From Meconema thalassinum (lineage: Eukaryota > Arthropoda > Insecta > Orthoptera > Tettigoniidae): a stretch of DNA of 64,000 nucleotides. The notes beneath the pieces were generated by a model that saw nothing but the letters and a program-made list of their open reading frames with translations, did not search any database and was not told where the DNA came from. Where the stretch lies: the NCBI GenBank assembly GCA_946902985.2, contig OX336398.1, positions 232,153,556 to 232,217,555 of the forward strand, read 5' to 3'. Made by a program: the position numbers and the translations under genes. Below are positions 43,570-53,516 of the stretch, piece by piece (the first letter of the stretch is position 1; the number at the start of each line of letters is the position of its first letter).

Positions 43570-44130
43570 AAATATCACTTCTTTATAGGTCTAGTTTCCT
43601 TCTTTCTCTTACAGAAGTCTTTCATCCTGGTCGACTGCGCAGCTCTTCTTTCACCAGTCCATTCTCCTCTGTTGGGATTCTTCTTCTCCCCGACAAGAAT
43701 TTTGAGGACAAATATTTTTTTTCTGTACTTTATTCGATTTAAAAAATCTTCTTCAGTAATTTCGAATTTTTGAAGTTCGTCTTTCATTTGTTTTACATAG
43801 CCTCCTTGCCCGTTATAGTTCCAGATTATATCAAAAATTTGTTTGTTTAACCTTGAGCAATCCATGCGGACCATATGTCCGTAGAACTGTAGTCGCCGTT
43901 TTCTGATAATCACTTCAAGGTTGTCGATTTTACTATAAATTTCTGCATTGGATCTCAGTCAATAACCTTCCTGTGTTTTCCTAGGACCATAAATCCTTCT
44001 TAAAATTCTTCTTTCTATCTTGAGCAAATTCTCCATTCCGGTTATATTTGTAGTTTCCATGCCGTACAAGATGACTGGTTGAACAACTGTATTCAAATGT
44101 CGTAATTTTGCATTGATAGACAGGTTCTTT
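43570..44130 (-). pseudogene. LINE reverse transcriptase C-terminal fragment
   Basis: Reading on the minus strand from about 44130: 'LNTVVQPVILYGMETTNI', 'RILRRIYGPRK', then the open frame 43575-43913 with 'VIIRKRRLQFYGHMVRMD', 'RLNKQIFDIIWN', 'EEDFLNRIKYRKKI' and 'EWTGERRAAQSTRMKDF'. This is the usual C-terminal path of a third LINE lineage, distinct from LINE-A and from the 15550 fragment. One stop splits it near 43960. Confidence 0.8.
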
Positions 44131-45150
44131 TATTGTATATATTTTTGGTAAAAAAATATTATCTTTCCAATTCCCCTAGTCTATGTTTATAATTAAAATT
44201 ATTAAATGGGTGTCATGTAGAATTATGTGTGTTAATAGGGTGTCGCCATGAGAAGAGTTTGGAAAGTTGTGGGTTAGATAATAATTGTTCTTTACTTAAT
44301 GAAATAATGTTGTGAAATAATTATTGTCATTTATGCCAATAGTGTTGTGAATACCGCACGCGACAACAAACGTTATAAAATAAGGTGCGACAGTCTGAGG
44401 GCTAATAGAACTGTAACATTGCAACGTACCAACCTATGCTATATCGTCCACCATAGGGACATTTCTTTCTCCAATGCGTCTGGGAAAGAAAGAAATACGT
44501 TTTTTACAGAGGTAAAACTCACGCTCACATTTTTATTTTATCGTCCATAAAATTCCACTCAAGTAAAAAACGAGAACAAGTTTTAATGCTTTCCCAACAC
44601 CTTCTTCTCTCTCTGTCTCCCTCTCAATCTACTCTCCAATACGAACCGCAGAAATAGAGCAAGAAGACTGGCAGAATCCAATAACATATGCAATGATATG
44701 CCTGCAAGCTAAAGCGACATGGTTTGAATTCTAAGTGAACGTTTTGCAAACACTATGTTAGATTGTAATTCTGATATTGAAGATGTGATCTGTATACTGA
44801 ATGAGGAGTCAATTAATATGGCCCTTTCACTACTTTCTTTTATTGCTTACCTCATTACTAGTGGGACGTGGAATGCAACACGGGACTCTCGCTAAGATAT
44901 TGCTTCCATTTTCTTTTTTCGTGTCGACTCTTTCTCGCTTTTCCGTCGACCTGCCTGCTTTAATCTAGACACCTGGATAGTATTGGAGGGTGTCGGTCTT
45001 ACTCAGCAGCTGTAATGGCTATTCCAATTAAATTGTATCGTTAGGAAATTGGATCATGGGATATTTACATTCAAGGCTATGTAAACCACTTAAATGGAAG
45101 ATTCCACTTAGTGTTTTATTTTGGTTTACTGTTGTTTGTAAACCTGTATT
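44131..45150. other. Unassigned spacer
   Basis: About 1 kb with no recognised gene or listed repeat. A short open frame at 44347-44550 has no motif. Confidence 0.4.
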
Positions 45151-45151
45151 A

Positions 45152-45661
45152 ATGGTTGGTTGGTTCCTCAGTTTAGGGGCTGCGACAACGCGGTCATGTA
45201 GCCCCGTGTACTTTGGGTGTGTGTAGAATCTGTCTGATAACCGGTGTCAATTGTGATGGCTGTATTAGTGTGTGTTATCTGTTTCTAATTCAAGTAAGGA
45301 CTGCAGTCATTCAATTTACAAGTAGTTCCTAATTTTGCCACCAAACGTCACCATCAACGACAACTAGTTGTGGACTTGGTTACTAGCCACCGCAGTCGGC
45401 TCCTGTTGACGAACGTTGGAACCTAAGAAGCGTTAGTCAAATATAACCAATAATTTAGCTTCACACAAGTGTAATTAGTGGAAGGTTCTTTTACATGCCA
45501 TATATCTATAACATAGTACATCTGGCTTTACTTCCCCTCCGAAGGAAGGCATACTGAGGAATTTTTAACGCTCTTAAAAATACGACCACTTCAGAAGGGA
45601 TTGAACCCGCGACTTTGGGCATAGAAGCTCAGCATGCTACCAACTACGCCAACGAAGCCGC
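45152..45661 (-). mobile_element. SINE-A copy, full length
   Basis: Complete SINE-A in reverse: (AACC)n tail complement at 45152, body, tRNA-like head with box B complement near 45605 and box A complement near 45640. A flanking duplication was not clear. Confidence 0.92.
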
Positions 45662-45799
45662 TTGTAAGGATGATTTCAGCTATTAATGGGCAATCTCTTC
45701 CCCGCGTCGCATGAACTAAATAGTCATATTGAAGCGCTCCATGTCATATAGGAGCTTCTTGATCTCGTTAAAACTGCCCATCTTAGGCCTCGGTTTATT

Positions 45800-45938
45800 G
45801 AGAAGATGGCGCAATGTACTTCCTTCCCGCTGAGCAATTTTTCTGATTATCCCTCATTATTCATTGCCTGGCTTCTTTCGTTACGCTGGCTGGGATATGT
45901 GCAGAGAATGGAGGAACTGGGGGTACCAAGGAAGGTGT
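45800..45938 (+). pseudogene. LINE ORF2 C-terminus, part before the pogo insertion
   Basis: It ends 'LRWLGYVQRMEELGVPRKVL', matching the common 'RW.GHV.RM...R.P+KVL' phrase of LINE ORF2 C-termini. The rest of the sentence resumes at 46859 after a pogo element. Confidence 0.8.
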
Positions 45939-45939
45939 T

Positions 45940-46858
45940 AGTCGAACCTGCCCTAACGGACACCCTTATTCAGCGGACACCTGCTTATATGGACATTTTT
46001 CCTTTGAACCGATTTTATTTTACATAAGCCAAGTGTTAAATTAGCTTCATTTCAGCGGACACCTTGAAGTCCGGACAGCGGACATCGTCATCTGTACCGT
46101 CCACTTGACATAAGCGGACACTTCACACGCTGCAGGACATTTTTACATCGGACCATGTCATATCATACTTTCTTTTAAAACCCGTCTGCAGACATACGGA
46201 AATCCCTCTTGAATGTCTGTACTACACCTATTTCGAGTCAAAGGAGAGAGAGAGTGAAATGCAGGCTACATGGCAACGCTGTAGTAGCCGTAAAGTTAAT
46301 TCTTCTATACATTCCTCTTTCGAAACCTTTTGTTATGGTGTTCTACCTACTGGTGTACATTCCGAGAATTCTAATTGTCCAGGATTGCTGCCAGTGACTG
46401 TTTACTCACGAGTTACCTGGGGATTTTCTTCCCTGCTTGCATCATTCTATTCATAACTCAGATTGCCACCGATAAGGTCGAGCTCAGGTAGTCAACTTGA
46501 GAAGTAAAGGACTTGCAGTACATGCGCTAATTAGTGAGACAGAAATACCTTAACATTTCAGTCGTCGAGTAAACATGAGTAACAAGGGACGAACGTGTTT
46601 AGACCTCGAAACAAGAAGAAATGTGATTGTAGAAAGTGACAAGGGACTTTCAGTGAGAAAGCTTGCCGAAAAATTCAAATGCGGGAAAACTCAAATAAAC
46701 AAATAATCAAAATAAAGATGTGTATGTTTATGTTTAAGGTGGATGTACTTAGCCGTTAAAATGTTCGATTATTTTTACAAACTTGTTTCAGCGGACACCT
46801 CTCATAACGGACATTTTCCCTCGGAACCGACGGTGTCCGCAGAAGGGAGGTTCGACTG
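45940..46858 (+). mobile_element. pogo/Tigger-type transposon, non-autonomous
   Basis: The inverted ends are (C/T)AGTCGAACCT.CC (left, first base changed) and CAGTCGAACCTCCC (right, reversed). They continue inward with CGGACAC..., GCGGACACCT and ACGGACATTTT phrases at both ends. A TA follows the right end at 46859. A short CENP-B-like helix-turn-helix segment survives inside. At about 920 bp it lacks the catalytic domain. It sits in a LINE fragment. Confidence 0.85.
46575..46706 (+). pseudogene. pogo transposase N-terminal DNA-binding fragment
   Basis: This 43-codon frame starts at ATG 46575 and stops at TAA 46704. It reads 'LDLETRRNVIVESDKGLSVRKLAEKFKCGKTQI', matching the first helix-turn-helix of CENP-B/pogo transposases ('L.....VI...E.G.S.R.LA..F.VGKTQI'). 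In autonomous relatives a second DNA-binding domain and a DDE catalytic domain follow; here the frame ends at once. It was probably left by an internal deletion. Confidence 0.75.
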
Positions 46859-47041
46859 TATTTACCAAGCCAGAGGGTAGCCGTTCAGTGGGGAGACCAA
46901 GATTACGATGGTTGGATGTAGTAGAGTCGGATCTGAGAAGGCTGGGAGTCTAGAATTGGAGGAGACTGGCGAACTCGAGAGACGACTGGAGAAGATATGT
47001 GGTTGGCAAGGCCCAGGCCCTACATGGGCTGTAGTGCCGGA

Positions 47042-47042
<1 letters not shown>
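46859..47042 (+). pseudogene. LINE ORF2 C-terminus, part after the pogo insertion
   Basis: It encodes 'SRSVGRPRLRWLDVVESDLRRLGV', a stop, 'NWRRLANSRDDWRRYVVGKAQALHGL' and a terminal stop. This is the standard end of a LINE ORF2 and continues the frame broken at 45938. An (AAGT)n run follows directly, as a LINE 3' tail. Confidence 0.88.

Positions 47043-47104
<62 letters not shown>
47043..47104. repeat. AAGT/GTAA microsatellite (LINE tail)
   Basis: About fifteen tandem AAGT units directly after the LINE stop codon and 3' end, so probably the element's own tail. Confidence 0.92.
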
Positions 47105-47112
47105 TTAAATAA

Positions 47113-47452
47113 GCAAAAGAACCTTCCACTAATTACACTTGTGTGAAGCTAAATTACAGGTTATACTTGGCTAAAGCTCTTAGGTTACAACGTTCGTCGC
47201 CAGGAGCCGACTGCGGTGGCATCTAGTAACGAAGTTCAGAACTAGCTGTGTTGACGGTGGCGTTTGGTAGCAATAATATGAACTAATTGAAAATTGAATG
47301 TCTGCAGTGCTTACTTGAATTTAAAACAGATATCAAACACTAATACAGCCATCACAATTAACACCGGTTATCACACAGATTCTACACGCACCCAAAGTAC
47401 ACTGGGCTACAAGATGGCGTTGTCGGAGCCCCTAAACTGAGGAACCAACGTC
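47113..47452 (+). mobile_element. SINE-A copy, 5'-truncated
   Basis: It lacks the tRNA-like head and begins at the AACCTTCCACTAATTACACT block. It runs to the ACTGAGGAACCAAC tail. Confidence 0.88.
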
Positions 47453-47935
47453 CTTTACAATTGGCATATATCATACAGACTACCGGTAGGTCATTGCCGG
47501 TCACGTCACAAAGTAATTAAAACCAAGTAATGCTTTTAAGTAGCTGACAACACTAATACGTAACATAATGACGTAGTACTCAGAATAGCAAGAAGAGCGC
47601 ACCACAGGTGGTAAACATGAAGCTAACATATTCTCAGAGCTTTCAGTGCGAGGGGACCTCGATACGAGAACGGTCGCCTCAGGACCCACATTTCTAAAGC
47701 CAGATAAGTTGACATAACTTTATTCCATTCTAGTGCAGTGTATCATTTGTGTGTTCATCACATCCAGATATAACAATACCATTAGGCCACCAGTTTCAAT
47801 AGGACCGTCGATTAGAACATGAGTGACAAAACAGTGTAGACATCACTACTGAAGTTAGTCACAACAATGAATCAATAGATCACAGTTAACATACTTAAAC
47901 TACATTAACAATAACGCAACAACCATAGAAGTGAT
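47453..47935. other. Unassigned spacer
   Basis: No gene or listed repeat recognised. Confidence 0.4.
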
Positions 47936-48672
47936 AATGATGATAATTATTGTTGTTTTAAAGGGCCTAACATCTAGGTTATCGGCCCCTAATGGTTTGG
48001 GTGATAGTGAAAGATGAGATGAGAATGAAAACTATAACTAATACTAACTACAGACTTACATACTAGAAGAAGAAATGGTAAACAAATAAAGGATAAGGCA
48101 AATAAAGGACAGGCAGAAACGAAATGCCCTCAACCCTCGAAGAATGAGGATTGAGGGACGTGGAAGGAAGGAGAGCCATGAATGGCAGATAGGAAAGAAA
48201 AATAGGATAGGGCCCGCCCCAAGGTCAGAGCAAAAAGGGGACAAAACGCACCCAGCTCAGGAATCCCTCAGGGTCGCCAACTCCCAAACTCACCAGCCGT
48301 GAGCCCTTGAGGTTGTAGCACTAGCCAGGGTGCACCAGAAGTGGTGGGGCTACATACACCCTGCCTCCTTGAGGGCCTTGGGCAGCAGGCAGGGGATACA
48401 ATGAAAAGAGAAAGAAGGCGGACCCCTCGAGGAATGAGGGTATCAGGAAAGCGGAGACAAGGGCCAATTGAGGTAGGAAAGTGAAAGACTCCCTAGGCCT
48501 CGGATACCCTCTTACCGTCGGAAGAGAACAAGAGTTGACCAAGAGAGGTCGACAGGAAAGAAGATGGAGAAGGGGCCCGGTACAAGTAAGTGGAAGCAAT
48601 GCCGGACTCAGCTGTGGTCCCGTGGTCGCCAACCCTCGTCCCACTAGATGTGAGCCCCTGGGGGACAACCTC
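47936..48672 (-). mobile_element. Repeat family R5, copy 2
   Basis: Reverse copy of 38016-38735: GATGATAATTATTGTTGTTTTAAAGGGCC at one end and GTGAGCCCCTGGGGGACAAC at the other. No supported gene. Confidence 0.78.
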
Positions 48673-48724
48673 AGAAGTGAACTATACTGCCAGTAAATTA
48701 TTTATTTATTTATTTATTTATCGT

Positions 48725-49056
48725 GAAGCCTCCGAGGCTTAGGCGGCAGCACGCTGGCCTCTCACCGCTGGGTCCGTGGTTCAAATCCCGGTCACTCCAT
48801 GTGAGATCTGTGCTGGACAAAACGGAGGCAGACAGGTTTTTCTCCGGGTACTCCGGTTTTCCCTGTCAAAATTTCATTCCAGCAATACTCTCCACTATCA
48901 TTTCATTTCATCTGTCATTCATTTAATCATTGCCCCAGAGGAGTGCGTCAGGCCTCGGCAGCCGGCACAGTCCATATCCTCGCCGCTAGATGGGGGGCTT
49001 CATTCATTCCATTCCTGACCCGGTCGGAGACTGGAAGCAGGCTGTGGATTTTCATC
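48725..49056 (+). mobile_element. SINE-C (tRNA-derived), full copy
   Basis: The tRNA-like head has a box A-like GCTTAGGCGGCAGCACGC and a box B-like GTGGTTCAAATCCC at tRNA spacing. The body is about 250 bp. It is flanked by the 10-bp duplication TATTTATCGT (48715-48724 and 49057-49066). It appears once in this window, unlike SINE-A and SINE-D. Confidence 0.88.
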
Positions 49057-49149
49057 TATTTATCGTATGGCTTGTAGTGCTGGGCGTGTCCGAGGACATG
49101 TTCGGCTCGTCAGAGTCTGAAGCTGCATCCAGCGGACACCCTTAGGGTA

Positions 49150-49473
49150 AGCTACAAGTTCCGTTCAATTTCAAGTAGTTCCAACTTTCGCTACCAGATA
49201 TTATTGATACCTAGTGGTGAACGTTGGGACTTTTGATAGAGCGTTCCGACGAAATGTAATCTAACAATTTAGCTGGCACAAGTTTAGTCTGTGGAAGGAT
49301 CTTTCACATGCCATAAATCTATGACATGGGACCGCCGGCTTTACTTCCCCTCCGAAGGAAGGCATACTGAAGGATTTTTAACGCTCTTAAAATCCGACGT
49401 CTTCGGCCGGGATTGAACCCGCTATCTTGGATACAGCAGTTCAGCATGCTACCAACTAGGCTACCGAAGCCGC
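49150..49473 (-). mobile_element. SINE-A copy, tail-truncated
   Basis: Reverse SINE-A holding the middle of the body and the tRNA-like head. The (AACC)n half is missing, and the copy starts at TTCAATTTCAAGTAGTTCC. Confidence 0.88.
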
Positions 49474-49835
49474 TCCTGTAAATAATTAGGACGCGTTACA
49501 CAAGTTTCTTTTACACACTTATGTAATCTAAACATTCTGTATGCAGGATGTAATGGGTATACGTGAAGTCCGTTACATTGGCTATAGAATATGGTATTCT
49601 AAGCAAATATCTTCATGGTATTTAGTCGTATCTTAATTAGTGTAAATGAAATTAAATTACAAAAGTCGTCGGTCAATGTCTTGGAACAGGTAATAGACTG
49701 TGTACCCCTCAGTAGCACAGCTGATTTCTCCCCGCCAGCAACCCCTCCAACGCTGTGGAATATTGACAAGAGTCTGAAGTTGAGTGACGTCCTACCTATA
49801 TCTTCCAATGGCACAAACCTAGCTTATCAACAGCT
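49474..49835. other. Unassigned spacer
   Basis: Opposed open frames of about 75 codons exist at 49599-49842, with no motif and no start context. No feature supported. Confidence 0.4.
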
Positions 49836-50808
49836 GTTTTAAGGGGCCTAACATCTAGGTTAACGGACCCTAATGGTCCGGGTCATAGTGAACGATGAGA
49901 TGTAATGTTAACTATAACTATAGAGTTACCAGGTAGAAAAGACTGTTGGAGGCGGGGCTCGCATTAGGTAACTGCTGAAGAGCTTCCCCCTCCATACACG
50001 ACTTCGGAAGGTTCAGCGACTAGGGCAACGAAGCAAGTAGCAGCGAGAAAGAGAGAGAGAGACACATCCCCTACCTGACGCACATGCGCAGAAGAAAGAC
50101 CTGTAGTTGAGAGGCAAGGGAGCTGGAAACAGTCTCCCCTACTTTGGTGCGCTTGCGCGGTGCAACATTCTTTTCTACCTGGTCACTCTATAACTACATA
50201 CTTACATACTAGAAGAGGAAATGGAAAACAAAATGAGAATAAGGCAAATAAAGTACAGGAGGAAAAGAAATGCTCTCAACCCTCGAAGAATGCGGATTGA
50301 GGGACTTGGAAGGAAGGAGAGCCATGAAAGGCAGATAGGAAAGTGAAAGAGGAAATGGCCCGCCCCATAGGCAAAGGAAAAGGGGGGTAACTGGACCCAG
50401 CTCAGGAATCCCTCCGGATCGCCAATTCTTGAACTCACCGGCCGTGAACGCTTGAGGGTGTAGCACTATCGAGGATGCACCAGAAGTGGTGGGGCTACAT
50501 ACACCCTGCCTCCTTGAGCAGAATGCAGGAGTTGCAGTGAAAAGAAAACAAGAGGTCTGACCCCTCGAAGAATGAGGGAGCAGAAAAGATGAGACAAGGG
50601 CCCATTAAGGCGGGAAAGTGAATGACTCCCTAGGCCTCGGATACCCAAATACCGTCGGGATCGGAAAAGAGCAAGAGTTGACCAAGGGAGGTCAATAGGA
50701 ACGATGACAGAGAGGAGCCCGGCACATGCAAGTGGAAGTAATGCCGAACTCAGCTGAGGCCCCGTGGTCGTCAACCCCCGTTCCACTAGTCGTGAGCTGC
50801 TGGGGAAC
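49836..50808 (-). mobile_element. Repeat family R5, copy 3, carrying a MITE
   Basis: Reverse R5, from GTTTTAAGGGGCCTAACATC to GTCGTGAGCTGCTGGGGAAC. A 270-bp inverted-repeat element interrupts it at 49921-50190. Confidence 0.78.
49921..50190. mobile_element. MITE inside R5
   Basis: The ends TAGAGTTACCAGGTAGAAAA (left) and, reversed, TAGAGTGACCAGGTAGAAAA (right) form about 28-bp inverted repeats. TAACTA is duplicated on both sides (49915-49920 and 50191-50196). The interior is non-coding and contains GCGCATGC-like stretches and a GA microsatellite. The superfamily is uncertain. Confidence 0.8.
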
Positions 50809-51305
50809 TAATGTAATTGGGAACAATTTGTGTTGACTGACTGAAAAGCTCTCAGTACAATCCAGTTATGGAATGCTCAATGTATTGATGTTCTATATTT
50901 AACTAGGGAAGACTTGAGTAAGGGCACATTATTCTTGTCACTGTGGGTCGATGACTTACAAGTTATCTCTCTCCTGTTCTCAGATAAACGAGCTGAACCA
51001 TGTTAGTAACGAGAAAGATGAAACATTGTAATTGGAGCTATTTTATACCATTCTCATGTTAATTCATTGGACATTATTTTAATAATCATAGCAGGGGAAT
51101 TACCAACTACATGCAGATGAGACAATTTATATTCTAATAACTTGTTCCAACTTTAATGTTTGCAAAGGTAGAATGAAAGGTTTATTTTGGAGCTGTTCTC
51201 ATTGAATGGAAACTAGCGCACTGCAGTATAACATGATCCAGTTCAAACAGCATCCATTCTTGCCAATTTGATGATTTTGTCACTGAATCTAACGATTATT
51301 GTTGT
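50809..51305. other. Unassigned spacer
   Basis: No gene or listed repeat recognised. Confidence 0.4.
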
Positions 51306-51425
51306 TATTGGTTGAATCTTCAGTCTTTTGACTACTTTGATGCAGCTTCCCATTCCTATCTGTCCTGAGCAAATCGTTTCATATCTACATAGCTATCACA
51401 CCTTACATCCGTGGCAATCTATTTA
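51306..51425 (-). mobile_element. LINE-A 3' tail, minus strand
   Basis: The reverse complement of the last 120 bases of LINE-A. It stands head to head with the plus-strand LINE-A copy that begins at once after it. Confidence 0.82.
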
Positions 51426-51830
51426 ATATATTCTTTCCTTGGACTGTTGGAGCAGCAGAAAGGAAAATAATAGAAGCGTTTGAAATGTGGTGTTACAAGA
51501 GAATGATATAGATCGGAAGGGTAGATAGATAATAAATAAAGAGGTATTAAGATGTGTGGGTAAAGAGAGATGTTTCTGGCGACTGCTAATGAAGAGAAGA
51601 TGTAGGTTGTTAGGACACATACTAAGACACCCAAGAATAGCAAAGCTAGTTATGGAAGGAAGGGTTAAGGACAAGAACTGTGGTGGCAGACCAAGGTTAG
51701 AATATGTTCAACAGATTGCCTAAGATGTAGGGTGTGGCAGCTATGTAGAGATGAAACGATTAGCTCAGGACAAGGAGGCATGTAGGCATCAAACCGGTCA
51801 AAAGACTGAAGACTCGAACATTCAATACAT
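51426..51830 (+). pseudogene. LINE-A C-terminus and tail, plus strand
   Basis: With stops, it encodes 'LGLLEQQKGK..EAFEMWCYKRM', 'NKEVLRCVGKERCFWRLLMK', 'LGHILRHPRIAKLVMEGR' and the family tail GTCAAAAGACTGAAGACTC. The frame is more eroded than at 36284-36727. Confidence 0.82.
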
Positions 51831-52316
51831 GGGAATTGGTCAGGCAAAAAGCTGCTGAAGCTCTAAAATAGAATGAGTTGCGTCACGATAATTAACTATT
51901 TCACACTATAAATCAATAAAAATTTATTAACTTGACAGGTGGCTATGATGTCTGCGAACTCATGGATATTGTTAAAGCCCAGACCATGACAGGGCCTAAC
52001 TACAGCTTTTCCCAAATCCTATGTTAAAGGGATACGAGGAGCAGCTTTCAGACAGCGCAATTATTAGATTACAAACAGGTGAAGCGACTATTGCCCTGCG
52101 GCCATAACACTGTGCCTGGGGCATTGGGCATGGAAGCTCAGCATGCTAGCAACTACGCCACCGTCTAAAAATTATTATTTGACTCGTGGAGTGGTCTAGC
52201 GTCTAGATGTATGCGAATATTCACTGGCAGATTAGACAACCGCTTCTTTCACTTCGCCGTCTCTGAAGCTGAAGAAGTCAAAGAGTCGTAAAACATTGAA
52301 ATATACTTATAATTAA
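51831..52316. other. Unassigned spacer with a SINE-A head scrap
   Basis: Between about 52118 and 52170, GGGCATGGAAGCTCAGCATGC and AACTACGCCACCG match the reversed tRNA-like head of SINE-A. Nothing else was recognised. Confidence 0.55.
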
Positions 52317-52925
52317 TAATGTTAGGGGTGTGGGGTTGCTTCATTCCCTCGCGCGTGACTCACAGCCGCCGGAGGCTACCTCCGGGCTCTGTGTCTGCCG
52401 GCCGTTTGCGCAGCGAGAACAAAAGGCAGGGTCCAGAATGTTCGTGGCCCAACTAGTGTTGGAAATCTTGAGAAGGTCTGAGAGTAGCTGTGAACCCTGA
52501 TCCACTCGAGAAACATCTGCGAGAGCGACCCTGGCCAGTGTCAATGAGTGTGTGTATACCTGTGCGAAAGAGGTAATGCGGTGATATGTAAATTGCGAAA
52601 CAGTGTGTGGTATTCAAGAACAGTGAGTGTCAGACTGTGGGTTGTGAACTTGAGGAAGAGTTGTTGTTGTTTGTAACGAGGACACCGGTCTCATTAGTGA
52701 GGGATTAACTGCGTGAGTAAGTGAAAGGGTGAGCGTCCTCCATAAGGGAGCAAACTTGAGTAAGAGAGCTAATGTGTTTTTATATGCCTATAGTGTGGTG
52801 AATATTTCTGACCTGCAATAAAGCTAATATTTCTTTAAAGGACCATTTGTGTTTGCCTTGCCTATTTGATCCAATTAACGAACTTGCTACTAGGGATAGC
52901 ACGTACCAATAAGAAGTAAAGTAAT
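52317..52925 (+). repeat. LTR-like repeat, copy 2
   Basis: Plus-strand relative of 16500-17345. It starts near TGTTAGGGGTGTGGGG and carries an AATAAAGCTAATATTTC polyadenylation-like block near 52818, followed by the conserved AACGAACTTGCTACTAGGG. The TATA-like site of the other copy is not preserved here. No adjacent coding region, so it may be a solo LTR. Confidence 0.55.
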
Positions 52926-53015
52926 TGTCTGTCAACACATTAAGATGAATAATTCAATAGGAAGCGACTACTCACATTACAAACCTGAAACAAAACATGG
53001 ATTAAAGAAATTCTA

Positions 53016-53508
53016 GGAGGCTTCTGTGGCGTAGTTGGTAGCATACTGAGCTTCTATGCCCAAGGTCGTGTGTTCAAACCCGGCTGAAGTTGTTGGATTT
53101 TTGCCTTCCTGCGGAGGGGAAGTAAAGCCGGCGGTCCTATGTCATAGATTTATAGCATCAAAAGGAACCTTCCACTAACTACACTTGTGTGAAGCAAAAC
53201 TTTGTAGCTTAGGTTTGATAAATGCTCTTAAGTTCCTACGTTCGTAACCGGGTGCTGGTTGCGATGGCATCTAGTAGTAGCGAAGTCCACAGTTAGGTGT
53301 CGTGGACGGTAGCATTTGGTAGCGAAAGTAGGAACTAGTTGAAATTATCGTATGCAGTCCTTACTTGAATTACAAACAGATGGCACACTCTAATACAGAC
53401 ATCACAATTAACACCGGTTATCAGACAGATTCTATACACACCCAAAGTACACGGGGCTACATGACTGCGTTTTCGTGGCCCCTAAACTGAGGAACCAACC
53501 AAACAAAT
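53016..53508 (+). mobile_element. SINE-A copy, full length
   Basis: The head has box A (TGGCGTAGTTGG) and box B (GTTCAAACCCGG). The tail is ACCAACCAAACAAAT-like. It is flanked by the 8-bp duplication AAATTCTA (53008-53015 and 53509-53516). Confidence 0.92.
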
Positions 53509-53516
53509 AAATTCTA

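Noticed and set aside
48780..48930. Open frames 48723-49018 as a small gene
   Set aside because: They lie wholly in the tRNA-derived SINE-C and have no coding signal.
49599..49842. Opposed 71- and 75-codon frames as a host gene
   Set aside because: They overlap antisense to each other with no motif, and no homologue was recognised.
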